Part shown: one piece after another, positions 24,116-36,817 of the stretch | Layout: the number at the start of each line of letters is the position of its first letter | Numbering within the stretch: position 1 is the first letter of the stretch | Origin: Scylla paramamosain | Taxonomy: Eukaryota > Arthropoda > Malacostraca > Decapoda > Portunidae | Direction: 5' to 3' | Assembly: GCF_035594125.1 (NCBI RefSeq) | Contig: NC_087197.1 | Coordinates: 8,974,110-9,038,109, forward strand | DNA: 64,000 nucleotides | The notes under the pieces: model-generated | The model's database searches: none | The model's input: only the letters and a program-made list of their open reading frames with translations | What the model was told of the DNA's origin: nothing | Translations under genes and position numbers: made by a program

Positions 24116-27100
24116 CAAAAACACTAAAAAGGCAAGTTCTTCGTAAAATTTGGTTTTATTCCCACGTAATGTGATTGCCCTGCTTTTTAGTGCTTTATTG
24201 CCTAACACGCTCAAAAACACTCAGACACTTTTCTGATAATGTCATTTTTTTCCTACATAAAGCTAGTTTCGCATGGAATTTGGGGTTTTGGTAACTAAGA
24301 ATGTAAAATAACACTCAAAATACACGCATTTAGTAAGGTTGTTCTGTTTCTTGATTAGAGTGTTATTCATGAGTTTCATTATTTTGGTATCTTAGAAACT
24401 TCTCCATATAGTCGAGTTTTTGCGTTTTTTGCCTTGTGATTCTGGTGAAACTATAAAACACTCATTATACACGTTTCTCGTTATGTCCTTTTTGTTTTTT
24501 ACTTATATAGAGTGCTTTGCATATATTTTCGCATTTTTTTTATGTAACAAGCTCAAGAACACACAAAATATATGTTTTGGTAATGTTATTCTATTTCTTC
24601 ATATTGGTTGGTTTGCATCTGTTTTAGCGTTTTTCTACGTAAATCTTTTAAAAGACACGTTTCCAGTAATATTGCTTTGGATTTCCATATAAAGTGACTT
24701 TCATATTATTTATCGTTTTGGTGCCTAAAATGCTTTTTGGTGCCTTTTGCCTCCCAATATAGAGTGCTTTCCATCCATTTTCGCGTTTTTTTTAGGTAAC
24801 AAAATAAAAAAACACTCAAAATATACCTTTTTGGTAGTTATTTTATTTCTTCATTTTGGTTGGTTTGCATCCGTTTTAGCGTTTTTTTACGTAAAACACC
24901 GAAAAGACGCGTTTTCAGTAATTTATTTTTGGATTCCCATATACATTGACTTCCTTGTGTTTTATCGTGTTGGTTCCTAACATGCTGAAAAACCCTCATA
25001 AGTCACTTTTCTTGCAAAGACGTTTAATTTCCCCATATAGGTGGCTTTTCATGCAATTTAGGGGTTTGGTACATAACAGTCCGAAAAAAAAGCTAAATGT
25101 AACTTTTTTGATAATGTTCTTTTTTTATATAATTTCCTGAACTTTGCCCGAATTTTGGCACCTCCTTACCTGTGAAGATAAATAAGAATGAAAAAAAAAT
25201 ATCGTATTTTTTTATTTATTTATTTATTTTTTCTCAATAAAGAGTGTAATTTGTGGCTTTTAGCTTTTTCGTACTTAATGAACTTAAAAACACTCATAAA
25301 ACACGTTTCTCATAATGTCCTTTCGTTTCCCAAAAATAAGGTTCTTTGCATGTATTTAAGCGTTTTTATTGGTAACATGAACAAAAACACTCAAAATACA
25401 TGTCTTTGGTAATGTTATTCTGTTTCACCCTAAAGTATATTTTGCATGCATTTTAGTGTTTTGGTATATAACGAGCTCAAATACACTTAAAGGCAAGTTC
25501 TTGTTAAAAATTGGTTTTATTTCAATGTAATGTGATTGCCCTGCTTTTTAGTGCTTTATTGGCTAACACGCTCATAAACACTCAAAAGACATTTTTCTGG
25601 TAATGTCATTTTTTTCCCACATAAAGCTGGTTTCGCATGCAATTTGGGGTTTTGGTAACTAAGGATGTGAAAAGCACTCAAAATACACGCATTTAGTAAG
25701 ATTGTTCTGTTTCTCAATTAAAAGTGTTGTTCCAGAGTTTCAGCATTTTGGAATGTAAGAAACTTCTCTATATACACGAGTTTTTGCGTTTTTTGCCTTG
25801 TAGTGCTTGTGAAACTATAAAACACTCATTATACATGTTTCTCGTAATGTCCTTTTGCTTCCCAATATAGAGAGCTTTCCATCTATTTTCGCGTTTTTTG
25901 TCGGTAACAATTTCAAAAACACTCAAAATATACCTTTTTGGTAATGTTATTCTATTCCTTCATATTGGTTGGTTTGCATCCGTTTTAGCATTTTTCTACG
26001 TAAAACACCGAAAAAACACGTTTTTAGTAATATTGTTTTGGATTCCTATATAGATTGACTTCCATGTTATTTATCGTGTTGGTTCCTAAGATGCTGAAAA
26101 ACTCTCATAAGACCGTTTTCTGGCAAAGACGTTTAATTTCCCCATGCACTTTAGTGGTTTGGTACATAATAGTCCGAAAAAAAAACTAAACTTAACTTTT
26201 TCCATAATGTTCTTATTTCACATAATTTCCTGAATTTTGCCCGAATTTTGGTATCTCGGTACCTGTGAAGATGAATAAGAAAGAAAAAAAAATATCGTAA
26301 TTTCATTGCCGTGCTTTTTAGTGCTTTATTGCCTATCACGCTCAAAAACACTTAAAAGACACTTTTCTGGTAATGTCCTTTTTTTCTCACATAAAGGTGG
26401 TTTCGCATGTAGTTTGGGGTTTTGATAACTAAGAATGTGAAAAGCACGCAAAATACACGCATTTAGTAAGGTTGTTCTGTTTCTCAGTTAAGAGTGCTAT
26501 TCATGAGTTTCAGCATTTTGGTATCTAGGAACATTCTCCATATACACGAGTTTTTGTGTTTTTTGCCTTTCGTTTGAACTATAAAAAACTCATTATACAC
26601 TTTTCTTGCAAAGTCCTTTTCTTTTCTTATGTAGAGTGCTTTGCATCAATTTTCCCGTTTTTTTTCTTGGTAACAAACACAAAAACACTCAAAATATGCC
26701 TTTTTGGTAATGTTTTTCTATTTGTTGATATTGGTTGGTTTGCATCCGTTTCAGCGTTTTTCTACGTAAAACACTGAAAAGTTTTCAGCAATTTTGTTTT
26801 GGATTCTCATATAGGGTGAGTTTCTTATTATTTATCGTTTTGGTGCCTAACATGCTGAAAAACACTCAAAAAACAGATTTCTGGTAAGGTCGTTTAATTT
26901 CCTCATATAGGAGTCTTTGGATGCACTTTAGGGTTTGGTATATAACAATCCGGAAAAAAAGCTAAAATTAACTTTTTTGATAATTTTCTTTTATCATATA
27001 ACAGCCCTGAATTTTCCCAGAATTTTGGAATCTCGGTACCTATGAAGATGAATAATAAAAAAAAAAATCCTATTTTTTATTTTCTTACTTTTTTTCTAAA

Positions 27101-30100
27101 TAAAGAGTGTTATTTGTAGGTTTTATTTTTTTGGTACTTAAACTTAAAAACACTTATAATACACATTTCTCGTAATGTCCTTTCGTTTCGCAAACATAAG
27201 GTTCTTTATATGTATTTAAGCCTTTTTATAGATAACATGATCAAAACCCAAAAAATATATGTTTTTGGTAATTTTATTCTGTTTCTCCATAAAAGGTGTT
27301 TTGCATGCGTTTTAGCGTTTTGGTATGTAATGAGCTCAAAAACACTTAAAGGCAAGTTCTTGGTAAAAGTTGTTTTTATTCCCATGTAATGTTATTACCC
27401 TGCTTTTTAGTGCTTTATTGCCTAACACGCTCAAAACACTCAAAAGACACTTTTCTGGTAATATAATTTATTTCCCACATAAAGCTAGTTTTGCATGGAA
27501 TTTGGGAATGTGAAAAAGAATGTGAAAAAAAAAATCAAAACACAGGCATTAATAAGGTTTTTCTATTTCTTATTTAAAAGTGTAATTCATGATTTTCAGC
27601 ATTTTGGTAGGTAAGAAACTTTTCTAATACACACATTTGGTAAGGTATTTCTGTTTTAAAATTAAAAGTGTTATTCATGAGTTTCATCTTTTTGGTATGT
27701 AAGAAACTTTTTTTATGTACACGAGTGTTTTAGTTTTTTACCTTGTGGTTCTTGTCAAATTATAAAAACACTCATACACGTTTCTCGTAATGTCCTTTTC
27801 TTTGCCAATATAAAGTGCTTTCCATCCATTTTTTGCTTTTTTTGTAGGTAACAAGCTCAAAAACACATCAAAATATATCTTTTTGGTAATGCTATTCTAT
27901 TTCTTCTTATTGGTTGGTTTACATCCGTTTTAGTGTTTTTTTTTAAGTAAATCACTGAAAAGACACGTTTTCAGTAATATTGTTGAAATTGCTGAAAAAC
28001 ACTCAAAAGACAGGTTTCTGGTAAAGTCGTGAAATTTCCCCATATAGGTGGATTTGCATGCACTTCAGGGTTTGTACATAACTCCGGAAAAAGGCTAAAA
28101 TTATTTTTTTTTATAAAGATTTTTTTACAAAATTTCCATGAATTTTGCCAGAATTTTGGCATCTCGGTACCTATGAAGATGAACAACAAAAAATTTATTT
28201 TTATTTCTCTCTATAAAGAGTGTTATTTGTGGGTTTTAGCTTTTTGGTACTTAAGGAACTTAAAAACACTCATAATACACGATTTTCGTAATGTCCTTTT
28301 GTTATACAAATATAGGGTCCTTTACATGTATTTAAGCGTTTTTATAGGTTACATGATAAAAAAAACTCAAAATACATGTTTTTGGTAATGTTATTCTGTT
28401 TCTCCATAAAGGGTGTTTTGCATGCGTTTTAGCAATCTGGTATGTAAGGAGTTAAAAAACACTTAAAGGCAAGTTCTTCGTAAAAGTTTTCGTAAAAGGT
28501 TTTATTCCCATGTAATGTGATTGTTCTGCTTTTTAGTGCTTTGTTGCATATCACGCTCAAAAACACTAAAAAGACACTTTTTTTTGGTAATGTCATTTTT
28601 TTTCCACATAAAGGTAGTTTCGCATGTAATTTGGCATTTTCGTAACTAAGAATGTGAAAAACACTCAAAATACACACATTTGGTAAGGTAGTTCTGTTTC
28701 TCAATTAAAAGTGTTATTCATGCATTTCAGCATTTTGGTATGTAAGAAACTTCTCTATATACACGAATTTTTGCGTTTTTTGCCTTGTGGTTCGTGTGAA
28801 ACTATAAAACACTCATTATACAAGTTTTTCGTAATGTTCTTTTGTTTCCCAATATAGAGTGCTTTCCATCCATTTTCGCATTTTTTGTAGGTAACAAGCT
28901 GAAAAACACTCAAAATATATCTTTTTGGTAATGTTATTGTATTTCTTCATATTGGTTGGATTGCATCCGTTTTAGCGTTTTTCTTCGTAAATCACTTAAA
29001 AGACACGTTTTCAGTAGTACTGTTGAAATTGCTGGAAAAAAAACACTCAAAAGACAGATTTCTGGTAAAGTCGTGTAATTTCATATAGGTGTCTTTGCAT
29101 GCACTTCTGGGATTGGTACATAATTCCGGAAAAAAGCTAAAAAAAAATTTTTTATAATGTGTTTTTTACATAATTTCCCTGAATTTTGCCTGAATTTTGG
29201 CATCTTCATACCTATTTAGATGAATAACAAAAAAAGAAAAACCTATTTTTTTAGTTATTTATTTTTTCTCTATTTGTGGGTTTTAGTTTTTTGGTACTTA
29301 AGGAACTTAAAAACAATCATAATACACGATTTTCGTAATGTCCTTTCGTTTCACAGACATAGGGTTCTTTGCATGTATTTAAGCGTTTTTATAGGTAACA
29401 TGATCAAAAACACTCAAAATAATGTAACAAAAGGATGTATAAATGTAATTTGGGATTTTCGTAACTAAAAGTGTGAAAAACACTCAAAATACACACATTT
29501 GGTAAGGTAGTTCTGTTTCTCAATTAAAAGTGTTATTCATGAGTTTTAGCATTTTGGTATGTAAGAAACTTCTCTATATACACGAGTTTTTGCGTTTTTT
29601 TTTCTTGTGGTTCTTGTGAAACTATAAAACAATCATTATACACGTTTCTCTAAATGTCCTCTTTTCTTCCCAATATAGAGTGCTTTTACATCCATTTTCG
29701 CGTTTTTTTTCTAGGTAAAAAGCCCCAAAACACGTTTTGGTAATGTTATTCTATTTCTTCATATTCGTTGCTTTGCATCCTTTTTAGCGTTTTTTTCTAC
29801 GTTAAACGCTGAAAAGACACGTTTTCAGTAATTTTGTTTTGGATTCACATATTAACTGACTTCCATATTATTTATCGGTTTAGTGCCTAACATACTGAAA
29901 AACACTGAAAAGACAGGTTTCTGGCAAAGTCGTTTAATTTCCTCATATAGGTGGCTTTGCATGCACTTTAAGGTTTGGTAAATAACAATCCGAAAAAAAA
30001 ACTATAATTAACCCTTTTGATAATGTTCTTTTTTTCCACGTAAATTCCCTGAATTTTGGCAGAATTTTTAAATCTTTTTTATTTTTTTTCTCTTTAATGA

Positions 30101-32117
30101 GTGTTATTTGTGGGTTTTAACGTGTTGGTACTTAAGGAACTTTAAAACAGTCATAATAAACGTTTTTCATAATGTCCTTTCGTTTCCCAAACATAGGGTT
30201 CTTTGAATGTATTTAAGCGTTTTTATAGGTAACATGATCAAAAACACTTAAAACACATGTTTTTTGTAATGTTTTTTTCTGCTTCTCCATAAAGGAGTGT
30301 TTTGCATGCATTTTAGCGTTTTGGTATGTAAGGAGCTCAAAAACACATAATGGCAAGTTCTTGGTCAAAGTTGGTTTTATTCCCATGTAATGTGATTGCC
30401 TTGCTTTCTAGTACTTTATTGCCAAACATGCTCAAAAACACTCAAAAGACACTTCTGATAATGTCATTTTTTTCTCACATAAAGCTAGTTTCGCATGCTT
30501 TTTGGGATTTTGCTAACTAACAATGTGAAAAACAATGAAAATGCACGCTTTTGGTAAGATTGTTCTGTTTTTCAGTTAAGATTGTTATTCATGAGTTTCA
30601 GCATTTTGGTATCTTAGAAACTTCTTTATATACACAAGTTTTTGCGCTTTTTGCCTTGTGGTTCTTGTGAACCACAAGTTCTTTTGCTCGAAAATAATAA
30701 AACACTCATTATACACGTTTCTCGTAATGTCCTTTTCTTTAGCAATAGGGAGTGCTTTGCATTCATTTTCACCTTTTTTGTAGGTAACCAGCTCAAAAAT
30801 ACTGAAAATATAGTTTTTTTGTAATATTATTCTATTTTTTTTTTCATATTGGTTGGGTTGCATCCGTTTTAGCGTTTTTCTACGTAAAACACCGAAAAGA
30901 CACGTTTTCAGTAATTTTGTTTTGGATTCCCATATAGAGTGACTTCCATGTTATTTATCGTTTTGGTGCCTAACAAGCTGAAAAACACTCATAAGACAAT
31001 TTTCTGGCAAAGACTTTTGATTTCCCCATATAGGTGGCTTTGCATGCACTTTATGGTTTGCTACATAACAGTCGAAAAAAAAAAAGCTAAAATTAACTTT
31101 TTTGATAATGTTCTTATTTCAGAAAATTTCATGAATTTTGCTTGAATTTTGGCACCTCGGTACCTGTGAAGATGAATAAAAAAGAAAAATAAATATCGTA
31201 TTTTTTTTATTTATTTATTTATTTTTTCTCAATAGAGAGTTATTTGTGGCTTTTAGCTTTTTGGTACTTAATGAATTAAAAAATACTCATAATACACGTT
31301 TCTCGTAATGTCCTTTCGTTTCCCACAAATAGGGTTCCTAGCATGTATTTAAGCGTTTTTATTGGTAACATGATCAAAAACACTCAAAATACATGTTTTT
31401 GGTAATGTTATTCTGTTTCTCCATAAAGTGTAGTTTGCATGCGTTTTAACGTTTTGGTATATAAGGAGCTCAAAAACACTTAAAGGCAATTTCTTGGTAA
31501 ACATTGATTTTATTCCCTTGTAATGTGATTGCCCTTCTTTTTAGTATTTTACTGCCTATCACGCTCAAAAACACTCAATAGACACTTTTCTGAAAATGTC
31601 GTTTTTTTTTTTTACTACATAAAGCTGGTTTCGCAATCAATTTGGGTTTTGGGTAACTAAGAATGTGAAAAGCACTCAAAATACACGCATTTAGTAAGGT
31701 TTTTCTGTTTCTCAATTAAGAGTGTTATTCATGAGTTTCGGCATTTTGGTATCTAGGAAACTAGCTAGTTTCGCATGTAATTTGTGATTTTCGTAACTAA
31801 GAATGTGAAAAACACTCAAAATACACACATTTTGTAAGGTAATTCTGTTTCTCAATTAAAAGTGTTATTCATGAGTTTCATCATTTTTGTATCTAAGAAA
31901 CTTCTCTAGGTACAGGAGTTTTTGCGTTTTTTGCCTTTTGGTTCTTGTGGAACTATAAAACACTCATTATACACGTTTCTCAGAATATCCTTTTGTTTTG
32001 CAATGCTTTGCAACCATTTTTGCATTTTTTTTAGGTAACAAGCTCAAAAACATTCAAAATATACATATTTGGTAATGCTATTCTATTTCTTCATATTTCT
32101 TCTATTTCTTCATTTCT
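24115..32117 (+). repeat. Satellite array, + orientation, up to the large orientation switch
   Basis: The array contains a mix of types I, II and III. A junction (gctttttggtgccttttgcc) at about 24,730-24,750 skips from the end of M12 into M10. M3 jumps to M6 at about 26,297. Type III markers lie at about 27,979 and 29,023. M5 jumps to M7 with a novel filler (gtaacaaaaggatg) at about 29,420-29,445. A hairpin M9 is at 30,655-30,678, and M8 jumps back to M7 at about 31,762. The block ends in a run of ttcttc-like steps (about 32,085-32,116). The 28,637-29,697 part has a full inverted partner at 32,118-33,163. Confidence 0.85.
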
Positions 32118-32118
32118 T
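32085..32118. repeat. TTTCTTC-rich micro-repeat at the orientation switch
   Basis: Four near-copies of atttcttc follow one another where the satellite passes from + to - orientation. The normal M11 has a single 'atttcttcatattgg'. The slipped repeats look like local template switching at the inversion breakpoint. Confidence 0.6.
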
Positions 32119-35100
32119 CAAAATGGATGTAAAAGCACTCTATATTGGGAAGGAAAAAGGACATTTAGAGAAACGTGTATAATGATTGTTTTATAGTTTC
32201 ACAAGAACCACAAGACAAAAAACGCAAAAACTCGTGTATATAGAGAAGTTTCTTACATACCAAAATGCTAAAACTCATGAATAACACTTTTAATTGAGAA
32301 ACAAAACTACCTTACCAAATGTGTGTATTTTGAGTGTTTTTCACATTCTTAGTTACGAAAATCCCAAATTACATTAATACATTATTTTGTTACATTATTT
32401 TGAGTGTTTTTGATCATGTTACCTATAAAAACGCTTAAATACATATGAAACGAAAGGACATTACGAAAATCGTGTATTATGATAGTTTTTTAAGTTCCTT
32501 AAGTACCAAAAAACTAAATCCCACAAATAGAGAAACAATAAATAACTAAAAATATACATTTTTTTTTGTTATTCATCTAAATAGGTATGAAGATGCCAAA
32601 ATTCAGGCAAAATTCAGGGAAATTATGTAAAAAACACATTATAAAAAAAAATTTTTTACCTTTTTTCCGGAATTATGTATCAAACCCAGAAGTGCATGCA
32701 AAGCCACCTATATGGGGAAATTACACGACTTTACCAGAAATCTGTCTTTTGAGTGTTTTTTCCAGCAATTTCAACAATACTACTGAAAACGTGTCTTTTA
32801 AGTGATTTACGAAGAAAAACGCTAAAACATATGCAAGCCAACCAATATGAAGAAATACAATAACATTACCAAAAAGATATATTTTGAGTGTTTTTCAGCT
32901 TGTTACCTACAAAAAATGCGAAAATGGATGGAAAGCAGTCTATATTGGGAAACAAAAGAACATGACGAAAAACGTGTATAATGAGTGTTTTATAGTTTCA
33001 CACGAACCACAAGGTAAAAAACGCAAAAATTCGTGTATATAGAGAAGTTTCTTACATACCAAAATGCTGAAATGCATGAATAACACTTTTAATTGAGAAA
33101 CAGAACTACCTTACCAAATGTGTGTATTTTGAGTGTTTTTCACATTCTTAGTTACGAAAAGAATATTATAAAAAAAGTTAATTTCAGCTTTTTTTTTTTC
33201 GAACTGTTATGTACCAAACCCTAAAGTGCATGCAAAGCCTCCTATATGAAGAAATTTAACGACCTTACCAGAAATCTGTGTTTTGATTGTTTTTTAGCAT
33301 GTTAAGCTCCAAAACGATGATAATAAGGAACTCACCTCTATATGGGGATCCAAAACAAAGTTACTGAAAACGTGTCTTCTCAGTGTTTTACGTAGAAAAA
33401 CGGTAAAACGGATGCAAAGCAACCAATATAAAGAAATAGAAAAATGTTACTAAAAAGGTATATTTTGAGTGTTTTTGAGCTTATTACCTACAAAAAACGC
33501 AAAAATTGATGCAAAGCACACTATATTGAAAAACAAAAGGACATTGCAAGAAAAGTGTATAATGAGTGTTTTATAGTTCAAAAGAACCACAAGGCAAAAA
33601 ACGCAAAATCTCGTGTATATAGAGAGGTTTCCTAGATACAAAAATGCTGAAACTTATGTATAACATTCCTAATTTAGAAACAGAACAACCTTCATAAATG
33701 CGTGTATTTTAAGTGCTTTTCACATTCTTAGTTACCAAAACCCCAAATTGCATGCGAAAATAGATTTGTGGGAAAAAAAAATGACTTTACCAGAAAAGTG
33801 TCTTTTGAGTGTTTTTGAGCGTGATAGGCAATAAAGCACTAAAACGGAAGGCAATCACATTACATTGGAGGTAAACGAATTTTTACCAAGAACTTGCCTT
33901 TAAGTGTTTTTCGAGCTACTTATATACCAAAACACTAAAACGCATGCAAAACCCTCTTTATGGTGAAACAGAATAATATTACCAAAATCATATATTTTGA
34001 GTGTTTTTGATCATGTTACCAATGAAAACGCTAAAATACATGCAAAGAACTCTATTTTTAGGAAACGAAAGGAGATTACGAGAAACGTGTATTATGAGTG
34101 TTTTTAAGTTCATTAATTACCAAAAAGCTAAAAGCCACAAATAACACTCTTTATTGAGAAACAATAAATAAATAAAAAAAAATACGATATTTTTTTTCTT
34201 TCTTATTCATCTTCACAGGTACCGAGATGCCAAAATTCGGGCAAAATTCAGAAAATTATGTGAAGAACATTATCAAAAAATTTAAGTTTAGTTTTTTTTT
34301 TCGGACTATTATGTACCAAACCCTTAAAGTGCATGGGGAAATTAAACGTCTTTGCCAGAAAACGGTCTTATGAGAGTTTTTCAGCATCTTAGGAACCAAC
34401 ACGATAAATAACATGGAAGTGAATCTATATGGGAATCCAAAACAATATTACTAAAAACGTGTTTTTTCGGTGTTTTACGTAGAAAAATGCTAAAACGGAT
34501 GCAAACCAACCAATATGAAGGAATAGAATAACATTACCAAAAAGGTATCTTTTGAGTGTTTTTGAAGTTGTTACCTACAAAAAACGCGAAAATAGATGGA
34601 AAGCTCTCTATATTGGGAAGCAAAAGGACATTACGAGAAACGTGTATAATGAGTGTTTTATAGTTTCACAAGAACTACAAGGCAAAAAACGGAAAAAGTC
34701 GTGTATATAGAGAAGTTTCTTACATTCCAAATGCTGAAACTCTGGAACAACACTTTTAATTGAGAAACAGAACAATCTTACTAAATGCGTGTATTTTGAG
34801 TGCTTTTCACATCCTTAGTTACCAAAACCCCAAATTGCATGCGAAACCAGCTTTATGTGGGAACAAAATGTCTACCAGAAAAATGTCTTTTGAGTGTTTT
34901 TGAGCGTGTTAGTCAATAAAGCACTAAAAAGCAGGGCAATGACATTACATTGAAATAAAACCAATTTTTAACAAGAACTTGCCCTTAAATGTATTTGAGC
35001 TCCTTATATACCAAAACACTAAAATGCATGCAAAATACACTCTAGGGTGAAACAGAATAACATTACCAAAAACATGTATTTTGAGTGTTTTTGATCATGT

Positions 35101-36363
35101 TACCAATAAAAACGCTTAAATACATGCAAAGAACCCTATTTTTGGGAAAGGAAAGGACATTAAGAGAAACGTGTATTATGAGTGTTTTTAAGTTCATAAA
35201 GTACGAAAAAGCTAAAAGCTACAAATTACACTCTTTATTGAGAAAAAATAAATAAATAAATAAAAAAATACGATATTTTTTTTTCATTCTTATTTATCTT
35301 CACAGGTCAGGAGGTGCCAAAATTCGGGCAAAGTTCAGGAAATTATATAAAAAAAGAACATTATCAAAAAAGTTACATTTAGCTTTTTTTTTGGACTGTT
35401 ATATACCAAACCCCTAAATTGCATGCAAATCCACCTATATGGGGAAATTGAACGTCTTTGCCAGAAAACTTACTTATGAGGGTTTTACAGCATGTTAGGA
35501 ACCAACACGATAAAACACAAGGAAGTCAATCTATATGGGAATCCAAAAATAAATTACTGAAAACGCGACTTTTCGGTGTTTTACGTAGAAAACGCTAAAA
35601 CGGATGCAAACCAACCAAAATGAAGAAATAGAATAACATTACCAAAAAGGTATATTTTAAGTGTTTTTGATATTCTTACCTATAAAAAACGCGAAAATGG
35701 ATGGAAAGCACTCTATATTGGGAGGAAAAAGGCACCAAAAAGCATTTTAGGCACCAAAACGATAAATAATATGAAAGTCACTCTATATGGAAATCCAAAG
35801 CAATATTACTGGAAACGTGCCTTTTAAAAGATTTACGTAGAAAAACGCTAAAACAGATGCAAACCAACCAATATGAAGAAATAGAATAACATTACCAAAA
35901 CATATATTTTGTGTGTTCTTGAGCTTGTTACATAAAAAAAATGCGAAAATATATGCAAAGCACTCTATATAAGTAAAAAAAAAAAAAAGGACATAACGAG
36001 AAACGTGTATAATGAGTGTTTTATAGTTTCACCAGAATCACAAGGCAAAAAACGCAAAAACTCGACTATATGGAGAAGTTTCTAAGATACCAAAATACTG
36101 AAACTCATGAATAACACTCTTAATCAAGAAACAGAACAACCTTACTAAATGCGTGTATTTTGAGTGTTATTTTACATTCTTAGTTACCAAAACCCCAAAT
36201 TCCATGCGAAACTAGCTTTATGTGGGAAAAAAATGACATTACCAGAAAAGTGTCTTTGAGTGTTTTTGAGCGTGTTAGGCAATAAAGCACTAAAAAGCAG
36301 GGCAATCACATTACATGAAAATAAAACCAACTTTTACGAAGAACTTGCCTTTTAGTGTTTTTG
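32118..36363 (-). repeat. Satellite array, - orientation (first reversed domain, left part)
   Basis: All monomer boxes read on the minus strand (start box seen as ttttgagtgttttt). The first part (32,118-33,163) mirrors 28,637-29,697, including the private M5/M7 filler at about 32,372-32,390. At 33,163 the array jumps into type II M2. From there to the end it matches the + superunit at about 46,560-50,280 in reverse: for example ggaggtaaacgaattttt at 33,867-33,884 and the gcaccaaaaagcatttt junction at about 35,730. Confidence 0.85.
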
Positions 36364-36817
36364 ACACGCATTTAGTAAGGTTGCTCTGTTTCTCAATTAA
36401 GAGTGTTATTCAAGAGTTTCAGCATATACACGAATTTTTGCGTTTTTTGCCTTGTGTTTTTTTTGAACTATAAAACATTCATTATACACTTTTCTCGCAA
36501 TGTCCCTTTGTTTCCCAATATAGAGTGCTTTGTATCAATTTTCGCGATTTTTTTTGTAGGAAACAAGCACAAAAACACTCAAAATATACATTTTTGGTAA
36601 TGTTATTCTGCTCCTTGATATTGGTTGGTTTGTATCAGTTTTAGCGTTTTTCTACGTAAAACACTGAGAAGACACGTTTTCAGTAATTTTCTTTTGGATT
36701 CTTACATAGAGTGAGCTCCTTATTATTTATCGTTTTGGTGCCTAATATGCTGAAGAACACTGAAAAGACATATTTCTTGTTAGGTCTTTAATTTCCTCAT
36801 ATGGGAGGCTTTGCATG
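36363..36817 (+). repeat. Inverted half-HOR block, copy 3 (+ within - array)
   Basis: The block reads M8 (gacacgcatttagtaagg), a shortened M9, M10, M11, M12 and part of M1 (gggaggctttgcatg) on the + strand, inside an array of opposite orientation. Both junctions equal those of copies 1 and 2 in mirror image: M6 reversed (cttttagtgtttttgacac) on the left and M7 reversed (catgtcttttaagtg) on the right. Confidence 0.85.
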
